A DNA stretch of 64,000 nucleotides from Neodiprion pinetum (Eukaryota; Arthropoda; Insecta; Hymenoptera; Diprionidae). The number at the start of each line of letters is the position of its first letter. Position 1 is the stretch's first letter. Positions 26,600 to 38,500 of the stretch are shown in pieces. The stretch covers positions 4,099,257-4,163,256 of the forward strand of contig NC_060232.1 of NCBI RefSeq assembly GCF_021155775.2, given 5' to 3'. The position numbers were made by a program, and so were the translations under genes. The notes beneath the pieces are model-generated. The model was given only the letters and a program-made list of their open reading frames with translations, had not been told where the DNA came from and made no database searches.

Positions 26600-29500
26600 T
26601 CTTCTATCCCTTTCAGTGCAAATAGGCTTTTTTGAGGTCAATTCGATTCCGCGATTTCAATCGTATCACGCGAGTAGTTTTCCAGCCTGTGCTGATCCGG
26701 ATAGCCGAAGGTACACGATATTAGCACGAGTGAGCGGCTCACTGATCGTAAAAACTGGTTTATCCCGCTGCCGCAATTGCCTTTGAGCAGCGGCAGAAGG
26801 ACGCGAAAGATTAATGCCCGTGCAAAACGAAACGCGGAATGAAGTTTGGAAGCGCGGAAGCTTGGGCAGACTCGACGTGGTGAACGTATTGAAAAATCGT
26901 CATTCGGTTGTGTATCGAGAGTCGAAAAGTGCGTTCGCTCTTATAAATTCGCCGTTAAATTCGAGCCGCGTGAAAACAGAGGGCTGAGAAAGCGGAAATT
27001 GATTGCACCGTGCGAATTATCGTTGCAGCGAGAGGCTGACGATTTTATTTTTAAACTGTGATAACTGTCAGTCACGATTTTAACACCTTTGTTTTCCATG
27101 ACGCGTCATCTCCCCGAACGAAACCCGAACGACCGTTTAACTTCCCGTCAAAACGCCTGATACGATGGAACTTGGCCTGCGCAGGAGACGCCCTACGTGA
27201 TGATGCATTACGAGAAAAATTATACGGGGAATTCACGGTTTTACGGATTTTGCGTCGACCTGCTCAAAGTGCTCGCCAAGGAGGTCGGATTCTCGTATCG
27301 AATGGAGCTGGTTCCGGACCGGAAATACGGGGCGAGGGACCCGGAGACAGGCGAGTGGAACGGCATCGTCAATGAACTCATGCGACATGTACGATTTGGT
27401 TTGTTCGTTTCATTTCTTCCCCCTTTCGTTATCCGTAAGACTTGGAAGAACCGCGCCTTCGCGCCTTCTTCGCTCACTCTCTCACGTCGTTTTTCCTCCT
27501 CTCGCCGCTTATATACAGTACACGTATACGCACGACACGCACTAACCCCCCACACCCCTCTTGTTCTTCACCATCCCTCGACACACCCTCGCCCTCCTCC
27601 TAGGCTACGGTCTTAGCTTGACCTTTGACCCAACGCTAGGGATTTTCTCCTCCCATTACCACCCGTCACACACTCGTTCGAAGCTAAAGTAAAGTAGACC
27701 GGTGTAATACAACACGATTGTTACAATGGTATATAAGTTGAATTACTACTCGCACTTTCACGTTATCCATGCCCCAAGTATCTTGTGTGTTCCAACGTCG
27801 TCGGGATTCTTTCCAACATTTCTAAATCATGTTACAGACGTTTCTTTTATTCCCTACGTTACTTTGGATTTTACGCTCCGCTTATATACGGCCGGGTAAT
27901 CATCGTGAAGAAGGTGTACCGTCCGATTTTCATCTGGGTAACGAATAGCTTCGCCGACGTCTTCTTCAATACGCCGTGAAATATCATCTTCAAAATTGGA
28001 GGAACATTTTTTCACCCATCAGCCCCGTCGACCTGGTCTGACTCGCATGGAGGGTCAGCCGGTGCGGCGTCCAGAACTGGTGAAAAAGTACCCGGACCAC
28101 CGTTAAAAATAATAGAAAAACATCACGGCCCGCAGTCGCGTGTTTCATAGCTGCGGGATGTTAATCTTACAAGTCACAAAACCGGCGGTAGAATGAATTG
28201 GGTAGTCGGTAGAAACGGCGAGTCTAGAAGTTAAGGTGCAGCGGGCGGATCGTCGTCTGGTGAGAATTGCGTGTTTCCCGCGTGTTCCTCCCGCCTTTTT
28301 CTCTTTTTCTTCTATTTTCGTTTGTCGTTTCTCTCCTCCTCGCTTATTAACTCGAGCCGCGGCTTGGGACGGAGGGTTGGGACCACGCGTCCCTTCAGCA
28401 TCGCTAGTCCTCCAGGATTCCTTTCTTCTGATCCCCGTAGGAGCAGCCATACGTGATGCTCGGGGCGCAGGCGAACCTCACCGGAAATTCGAGGTACGAG
28501 GGATTCTGCATCGATCTTCTCAAGGAGATCGCTAAGATGGTCGGATTCACTTACAGAATCGAACTCGTCCCCGACGGCAAGTACGGCGTCTACAACTACG
28601 AGACCGGCGAATGGAACGGCATCGTTCGTCAGCTCATGGACAAGGTGAGTCCTCGGATAATCGGGGAAACCCTGCGATCTATCCTCCAGGTAAGTCCCCC
28701 GAGTCCGTACGTCGCGCTGGTTGAATCCGGCGATTTAACACGTCAATTCCAACAGGTATTTTAACTCCCACTCGGCGTAGGAACCACTTGCATGCGGAGT
28801 AGCTAAAGACCGATTCCCCAAAGTGCAGTAAACCACCCTATTTGCCGTTTGCTTTGGCTTTCAGTTTCTCCTGCTCTTACGTTTCTACACTTATTATTAC
28901 ACGCTTGTTCTATAGGCGTATAATAGAGCGATTCCCATGTGCCTGGAATTAAACCCAGACCAGACGGTGGCTGCGACGTCCAATTGAGAATTCTCCGTGT
29001 TCGACACGATCGTTGTTTTCTATGTGCAGTCGGGAGGCCTGCGGCAATGTGTGGCTTGGTACATATATTTAATGGCTAACCGGACGAGTGGCCGTAAAAG
29101 GAACACGGCGTGAAGCAAGTGACCGGCAGTGTGTGCATACGTACAAGCTCCGAGAGTAAAAGTTTCTCCTCTTTCCAATTGGCCAATTAAAATGTGATCA
29201 AACTCGCGTTGACGATAGACGCGGATTAGTTGCCGGGATTTCAGAGTTTGGTTCACCGTGCGGAATAAACTGAACGCGAACCCGACGATAACGATAGTAA
29301 ATTGAATAAATTAATAAAAATATACGTAAACATGGTAGCTCGTTTCGACAACATTTGTTGAAAGACGAGTCAGCCAACGGAGAACGGCAAATTCTGCCGG
29401 CTCGTTAATCACTCGGGTTCGTTAAAATCGCGAATCTGGAAAAAAGAGTCCCGGAAAGAGTTTTGAAATTGTGCGGAAAGTTTCGCCTTCGCTTTGCACG

Positions 29501-32500
29501 CGGTCTGAATTAGCGTTTCATCCGCGTCCCCGCGGAATCGCGACCGCAACGACGGACCTGCAGTATTACTGCACATCAACGCAAAAGTTAGGCGGTGCAC
29601 GGCAGCGAATCGGAATCCATTTGCATACCAATGACCTCGAGGACTCGCTCTCCTACCATTCCTACTCGATCCATGTTTATACAGCTCAATCATATGGCGA
29701 AAATGATACAGATTTGAATTGTAGAAACGTACGCGGGTCGCGCGGTTTCGTTGCTGTGAACTACTTTTAACAAGGCTCATCTCCATTCTGTTATATTGAT
29801 CTAGATTTAGCGAACCATCGTATTGGTTCAATTTGACGCTTGCGGTCGACCAGCTCTTGCAATAATACTGTTTTATCGACTGGGCGGGGAAAAATTAATC
29901 AACCATCGGAATTGAGTCCAGGTCTAACTATAAAACTCATTTTACTGCATCGACTGTCAGCATTTTATCGATCGGTCTAATTTTTTTTTTCAGCACTTCC
30001 CTAAACCTTGATGTTGATAAACTTCGTTATCTGCGACAATTTAACGCGCATGCGTTACTATACGAGAGCAATTGTTTACCAGGATGACCAACCGTCATAA
30101 GTTTAGATAACAGTTCCCCGCCATGTAAGTAAGGTAATGTCACAAATTTTGAAGCTTACGTTCACGACGGTTGGTCATCATGGCAAAGAACTGCTCTTGG
30201 ATTTCAACGCATGCGCACTGAATTGTCGCAGATAACGGACCGTTCGGTCGTTAGCAATTCACTCTGTATATAATATATACATGTGGTTTTAACGTACAAT
30301 AGCTATATTGTAAAGTAAGGGGGGAAAAACACTTTATTAAAGTCTTTTCTGCAGCGTCAGCGCGCGCCTATTCTCCTTCTGGGTAGTACAAGTACGATGA
30401 TATCTAAGTCTTTTCGGTACATTAAACCCTCTCTCGTTAACACAGACTTATTAACTAAATAACTATAATCGTTTTCGTCCGCTTCACCGTCTCGCCGAAA
30501 TTTCGCGCGTTGTCGTTACGCTTGAACGGTTCGACTTTTTCTCTGTCATAGTGAAATGGGATAAAAAAAAAGAAAAATCGACAAGGATTTTCGCCTCTCT
30601 ATAATCATGACTATTCGTTATTTTCGATTATTAAATTATTTATTTATTTTTTTCACAATTATCAATTCGCTCGAAGGGGAAATAAATGCAAATCCTGCGA
30701 TTAAAAATAAGATAAGCTCCGGCGTATAACAAGTCAGGTATGAAATTAGCTCGCCGCGCGTACTAAAGCCGCGTAACAGGTTGACAAATTAACAACAAAA
30801 CCGTCATCCGAGTAACGCGGCTCCTGCGAGGGTGAAAATAAAACCCGGAAGAATTAATCATGTTTTTCCACGGTTAATTATCACCGCCACGTGCTTACTA
30901 ATATTATCCTGGGCGAATTTCGCGCTTTACGTCAACCGGAAGAAAAGCCGGGACGAGAATTAGACCCGGACTCGTATAATCCTCTTCGAAAAACATCCCG
31001 GCTTATCTGCATAGTAGTTCAGCGAACATTATACTTATTATATTTTAAATGTCATTTGCGCCGAGTTTGTAATTTTTCCGGGACTGGAGAAACTGCAAAA
31101 TAAAAGATCCTAAAATGTCCCAGATGTCGTTTTTGAATTTCTGTTAGCCAATTTGTCGTCAAAGACTTTTACAAATCTATTCCACGGATAAAAGTTTTTG
31201 CTCCTCGAAGCCTCGCTGTGCGGAATCTAATTATCACTGGAAGCAGATAATAATTAAAAAAAGCGAATAATTAATCAAAGCTGGCTTCTGTACTGTTTAC
31301 CCCTCCCCCCCCTCCCCTCGCCAGCCGCCCGCCAAAAAAAAAAAATAAAGAAAGACAGGTTTAATAAGAAGCAGAAGAACGAGGCGCGTTAAATTTGAGA
31401 AGCGTCGACGAGAAGTCGGCAGTCACGGGTAATAAAATAATAAAAATCAGGGAGCAGCTGTCTACACGCGTATGTATTGATGTGTATAAACTGCAAGGGT
31501 GGAAAGATCCGCGAACGAATCTCGGTTCTATTGTTCCCTCAAATTTTGTCATCTTTTCGGCGTATAATAAACGAGGGTAAGGAAATAAAGAAAGAAGGAA
31601 AGAAAGAAAGAAAAAAGAAAGAAAGAAAGGAAGAAGGGAATCCAACACCGACGGTAATCATTAGCGTCGTTTGATTTCTCGGCCCTCTCACCCCACAAAA
31701 ACTCTGCTTATTTATTTCCGGTCTAACAATTCTCCCGATATCTTGATCCCCAGACGCTCTGCCCGGTTTATCAGTTATCACCTTGCTACGTTCTAACGAC
31801 GAACTTAGTTAGACAACAACGATCGATTCTAATCTCCATTCGCCGCAATCCGGGAAATTAAACTCTGTCGTTTATACCGCATCCCTGCTTGAATTATTTG
31901 ACGAGCTTGTAACATGCACCCGCACTTGCAAGCAATTTAATCTGCAGGTCTCCGGCTGCTTGAGAATAACAACAAAAGCAGCTGAAATAATTAATCGACG
32001 GATAACAGCAGCGAAAAATAAATGAAAATCTTTGAAATTTTCGTCTCCAATCTTATATTGTAAATCGGTGAACCGATGATCTGAGACAAAAGTACGACGA
32101 TTTCCATTTACTTTTTTCTCATCAGAAAATTATTGTTATTCGAACGTTGAAATATTTCTGCCTATATTTTCTTTCAGAAAGCGGACTTGGCCGTCGGTTC
32201 GATGACGATAAACTACGCGAGAGAAAGCGTGATCGACTTCACAAAGCCGTTTATGAATTTGGGGATATCAATCTTGTTCAAGGTATAATTACAACAAAAT
32301 ATTACACCTTAGGCAATATTTTACAGACGTGGATAATGAGGGGTGGATTATCGCTAGATTCCGACATTGTATTTAGGCATTCTACACGCGCAGCGGTTGG
32401 GTGAAAATTTCGTCTTCGTATTTTCCACCACCGCCAACGCTCTGCTGTACATAGGTATGTATACCTGTACATGCAACGGCTCCGGTATTCGTCGCGAAAA

Positions 32501-35500
32501 TGGATCGCATTTCGGTTCGCCAATTACGGGTAGATGCAGCCTCGCTTGAATTGGCTGGGGCAGTCCTCGTCTCTCGAGTAAACCCGCACCCCTTGCCTTT
32601 AAAATTACTCTTCGTACCGAACAAGCTTCACCTTTGAAGCCCACTTTGTCATTGAAAATTGGCTCTCCTGGTGCAGAGACCGAGAGGTGTATTTTTATTT
32701 CATTTTTCTACGTCGCACCGAAGTAACTCGCTTTCCTTTCCAGCTATATTCGATAAAAAAATTTCCTCCCCCTTTGCCACGTATAATATTTTTGCGCGAA
32801 TGTATACACGTGTGTAGTTGTAAAATACCGCGCGGCGAGTATTGAAAGATCGTGCGTTGAATCGGATCGAGGGAAAATGTGTACACAAAGGGGGGAAAAT
32901 TCAAAGCCGCTCGTTTTTTGAGAACTTTGCGACCTTTACCCCGAGACACGGTTATCCGGTTTTAATTCATCCCCGGCCGATGTGGCGGCCAGTCGAGCGT
33001 TGAGACTTGATGCAGTTGACTCTTGGAGAGAAATTATTAAATTACCCGAGGGTGAGCCGATTTTCTAGGTTTTATCGTTGATCGATTTACCGGGGTCGGC
33101 GGACTTGGCGTCTGCTTTGCCAACGATACAGTTATTACATATTAAAAGCGCCTAATGTATCCGCGGTTCGCTTGCGGTTCGCATATTTCAGGAGTTGGAG
33201 AAAGTTTCGGGAAATGCCCCGAGAAAGTGGGAAAATTAATTTCGCAAACACGTTCAATTAGGTACCAGCGGTGATTCCGCACCCGGGATATTCCCTTAAA
33301 ATATTCATTCGTCTTGGGCAGTCGGGTGATCAAGACCGTGGGAATCAGAGGAGCCAATATCGCGAAAGTTCGTCCCGACCGCGACGCCCGGCGTCGCGAT
33401 CGTTTATTCATCGAGACGGCAGTTCGTCATCCTTACTGCGGAGGGTATAAACTTGGAGTAATTGACAAAGTTTATAGGTGTCTCGCTTTCTGGTTCTTCC
33501 TCGTTTTGTAAGTCGCGTTATCTAGTCATCGATCGGAACTACTCGTCCCGGATTTAAACTCTCACGCGTATGAGTTCCGTCTGCAACATGAGCGATAAGA
33601 ACGACGTAGGTAAGTAGAAAATTTTTCTCATGGGTTTGAAAACTCACCCTCATAACTCGTACGTCACTCCGGCTTACTGTCAGTGTATTTTTGAGCCGGA
33701 GATGTTTGATACCTCGAAAAAATGCGAGAAAACTACGAGATTTTTCTTTTTCTTCGTTTCATTTCTTTAACTTGGACGAAAGTTTCAATCGGAATCAAGT
33801 GATTGTCCCGATTTTAATCTCGTGCAAAAAGGTAGAAGTCAGTGGGAAAAAGAATTCGTAAATAAGCGTATTTAACGATGACGATCATCGGTGGCTGCAA
33901 CAGCCGCGCGTGCTACTCTAATTATCAATTCCATTTCAGAGGATGCAAGACGGTTCCGTTTAATTGCGCCAATCGGTCAGCCATGCGCTGAGGCTGTAAT
34001 TATACGGCCAAGTCAACGACTTAATTGGAATTAATGTCAGCCTGCCTTCGGAGCTCTTCGTCCAGCGTCGATGAGAAGACGGAGAATCGCAATCGCGATT
34101 GTAGGAGAGCTTGACGAACTTTCGTTTCGTACAATATTTCATACTTTCGTAGATCAGGAAACAACAATTTGAGCATAATTTTTCCTTTTTCATGTCAAAC
34201 AATGTCGGAAAGGATTGTCGGACAGGTTGAAAAACATAAGTATACACGTTTATCGACTTCTCCGACGATTTTACCGAACTCGCGATTTTTTGGAAAAACA
34301 GGAGGAAGAAAAAGAAGAAAAAGAAACGGAACTTGGACTTTTTTAGCCGTCGATAACAACTGAGTTAGGATCATTTTCCCCAGGTTCCAACCAGCCACCC
34401 GGCTCGACTTTTCTCCTTCATGAATCCCCTGGCGATCGAGATATGGCTCTACGTCTTAGCGGCGTACGTTCTCGTCTCGGTGACGATGTTCGTCGTCGCT
34501 CGCTTCAGCCCCTACGAATGGAACAACCCTCATCCCTGTCACGCGGGGCCAGACATAGTCGAGAACCAATTTTCGATGTCGAACAGCTTCTGGTTCACGA
34601 TCGGCACCCTGATGCAACAGGGGAGCGACCTCAATCCGAAGGTACGGCCGCTGCAATTTTTATTCCTGCAGAAAACCCCGTGTAAATATATGTCAAGTGT
34701 TTTTGGAAATTCCTAAAGGATCTTTAGTTATTTGCATTTGAACGTGAATTGATTTTGAAAAATCTTGACTCACGCATGTTAAGATATATCTAAAGATCTT
34801 TCAAGAATTTCCAAAAACTGACTGAGAGATAATTTGAAGAAAATTGAACGTTCCATAAAATTTTACGATTAGTCTGATAATTTCGTTGAAAAAGTAGAAA
34901 TATCATGAAATTCAATGTAAATTCAACTTTGACCTTAAATAACATTTGAAAGAGTAGATTTATCGTAAAATGATATCAGACCTTTTTTATAGAGCGTTCA
35001 ATTCCCTACAAAAAATACGTTCTGTCTTACCAGTACACTAATGTGTTGACGAGTTATAAAGTTCCAAAATTAAAAAAAACGAATTCCCAAGTTATTTAAA
35101 TGGGAAATAGAAAATCGCGATGATGCACACCTAAATATTAACATTGAGAGCTGAAACTTGGATAGCATCTTTTTTTCGTCATATGGCATAATATTTTCGA
35201 CTTGAATTTTGAAAAAAGCGAAAAAATCGTTTTTCTTTTTTTTTGATACAGTACAATACGTAGATATAATTAGATATATCCGCGTGGCAAACAACCCTTG
35301 CGTAATTAACTCCCACCCTCCCCGTCTCCGATATAATTGCGCGTCAGTCTCGCACAGCTGCGCAACTGCATGCAGCTGTCTGTGGATATAATGAGAAATT
35401 TTTACGCCTGGGTAACGATGATAATTACTGGTGCACGCGGCGACCTGCAGAGAGCCAAAAATTACACGTAGATACAATAATTTCGCAAAATGCGAGTATC

Positions 35501-38500
35501 TTGTTTTTCAAATTTTCACCTCGAGTAGACTGTTTTTGCACCGTTATCAATGCGTGTCAAATGATTGTGACGGTACGAATGAACACAGGCAACCAGCACC
35601 AGGATAGTCGGCGGTATCTGGTGGTTCTTCACCCTGATAATAATATCGTCGTACACCGCAAATTTGGCGGCGTTTCTGACCGTCGAGAGGATGATAACGC
35701 CGATCGAGAACGCGGAGGACCTCGAAGGGCAGACGGACATCGTATACGGGACGCTGGATAGCGGAAGTACGATGACCTTCTTCAGGGTGAGTTTCCGCCT
35801 CGTGATCGTCGACGAGAAAATTCCGACGGCTATGCCGCGTTTCGCCTGTTTCAGGACTCGATGATAGAGACTTACAAGAAGATGTGGCGGTTCATGGAGA
35901 ACAAGAAACCCTCGGTTTTTGTGCCGACCTACGAAGAGGGGATACGGCGCGTCCTTCAGGGCGACTACGCCTTCCTCATGGAGTCCACGATGCTCGACTA
36001 CATCGTACAGAGAGACTGCAATCTCACGCAAATCGGCGGGCTGCTGGACAGCAAGGGATACGGCATCGCAACGCCGATGGGTCGGTGCAATTTCGAGTCG
36101 CAGATACTTGATCTCGCTTTCTTATAGCAGCTCGAGTTGTACCTACGCATGTTTAGATCACGGGACGGGGACGAAGTTCCGAGAGCACCGAATTCCGAAG
36201 TATTTGATGGCGAAACTTGAAGTAAAGAAATCGAACTTTGAAGAAACAACAAAGTTTCGAATGGTTGGAAGGCCGTAGGCTCAAAGTTCCGAATTATGCA
36301 AGAATCCGAAAATTCAAGTTACGATAAAGCAAAGTTCGCGGAAAGTAAACTTCCGATAGGGCAAAATTACGAAAATTAAAATTTACTCACGCAGAGAATT
36401 TTACTCAATGAGTGGGTTTAAAGAAATATCGAAAATCCAGATGAAAGAAAGATCAAAGTGGTGAAATTTCACCAAACTAGAAATTGACAGAACTGAAAAT
36501 CTTTGATCACTCGGCATTGCAATGTTTCAGATTTAAAAATCTTCTCATTTTCGCTCTTTCGGAACTTTGAGCGACCGTTTTCGGATCATTCGAAACTTTG
36601 ACGTTTCGTCAAAGTTTGATCTCCTCACTTTAAGTTTCGCTACAAAAAAAAAAAAATTCGGAATTTGACGCCTTCGGAACTCTTCAAATTCGGAATTTCA
36701 ACCCCGTCCCAATCCCCTCGTCAATTACGAACATTCAAGTATGCGTACCGCAGGATCGCCCTGGAGGGACAAAATATCGCTGGCAATCCTTGAGCTGCAG
36801 GAGAAGGGAGAGATCCAGATGCTGTACGACAAATGGTGGAAGAGTCCAGGCGACACGTGCATGAGGACCGAGAAAGGGAAGGAGAGCAAAGCCAACGCCC
36901 TAGGCGTCGACAATATAGGTATACATTTATTCACGTACCTACAGGCGAACGTATTACGTGATAATGTTTACATATGTATCTCCGAATGGGAGTTTAATAT
37001 TGCACACCCTCGCTCTTTCAACGCGTCATTAAGCCCGCCGCCTCAAATTTGTAGGCGGAGTATTCGTCGTCCTTCTCTGCGGTCTCGCATTCGCAGTTCT
37101 TGTTGCGATATTCGAGTTCTGCTACAACTCTAAAAGAAACGCACCACCGCCCGCCGAACGAGTGAGTTTCATTCATCCGGGTGGCAAAAATTTGTCGAGG
37201 ACTTTTGGTACAGCTATGTGGCTGAAAGTAGTAGATTAATTTTTTTTTCTTTTCTTTTTTGCGAAGAATGGCATTGTCCATTCCGCACAATTCAATTGCA
37301 CGCTTTATACTTTGCTCGCTTTGCTATTGCTTCGTAATTAATGCAGGTACGCAAGTTTCTTTATTTTAATAACCAAGAACTCGTCTCGAGGTAGTAAAGA
37401 TCGTTGGTAGGAGTATTTAGTTCGCATAATTTGATGCTTCTTGTGTTTAGTGCTACTGTTTTGCTACGATTTTCTTCACGAACAACAATTTTTAGACGAA
37501 CTAATCTGTTTCGTTTCATGACTAAACCCATCCAAGATTCAAACATTACAGCATGAACTCGTGGATTGAAGCATGACCGAAAATCTTACTAGCTTCACCG
37601 ATTCGACGTAGGCATGAAGGTGAGACACGGTTAGACACAATCGCAAACGTGTTTGTAACACAAATTTTCATTTCGTTCGCATTTACTTTAAACCTTAGAC
37701 CGAGAATTCTCTCGTCAAAATTTAGAGACCCATGATCGGCTTCTACTAAACGTTTCACCAACACGTCGACATTCTTTTACACGCTGCAGCAAATTTATTG
37801 AAACATCAACTCGACCTTTCCATTCGTAAAATCGTGGCATAGACGTTTGAAAATCGTTTCTGTATCCGCCCTGCACGCTGTCTATGCAGAATTTCGCAAA
37901 TGGATCGCCGCGCAATTTTGCGAATGTCCTTACGCTCGCAGGAACTTATGAAACGTTGGCGTTTTTTTTTTCTTCTTATCCCGCAGCAACGGCCAACGGG
38001 ACCTCCGACCTGCTCCGGTTCCCTGCAAGGCATTCCTCAGGCAACACAGCAACAGCAACAGCAACAGCAGAATTCCAACCCCCAGGAATCGCTGTGCTCT
38101 GAAATGGCTCGAGAGCTCTGTCTGGCGATTCGCTGCAATTCTTCAAAGCGCAGAAGACGGGGATGCGAAAAATGCTCGTCAAACAGAGGATCTGGTTACC
38201 TCCAAGAAAATCAAACCCCCACACCGATTAACGGGATGAGGTCACAGGTGATTTCGTAAATGCGTATAACGTCTTCCTTGGAAATGCATGCGATTCGAAT
38301 ACGCCTGGAGATGAAATCAACCCTCTAGGATATTTGCAATTACATCAATCGCCGGTTTTCAACGCGCAGCTTAACATCCGCAGATCGAACGTCGAAAGAG
38401 TTTGTATCGATGGAAGTTTGCTCGTTCCTGCAGTTGGTTTGTGTGTGTTTTTTTTTCTTCTTCTTTGTTCTCTTATTATTTATTTATTTCAAACTCTCGA

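Larger units (their letters stand above)
28645..32177 (+). other. Receptor intron (3.5 kb) after alternative exon B
   Basis: Searched for a third S1-like exon (PYVM, GFC.DLL, WNGIV) and none was seen. It contains the foldback at 30026-30236, a C-rich/A-rich stretch at 31303-31345 and a GAAA/GAAG-rich tract at about 31585-31640. Confidence 0.75.

Noticed and set aside
27185..27388. Exon A as a pseudoexon or relic of a tandem receptor gene
   Set aside because: It is exactly 204 bp, fully open, flanked by AG and GT, in the correct phase, and retains all S1 landmarks; other exons are single-copy, so a second gene is not present.
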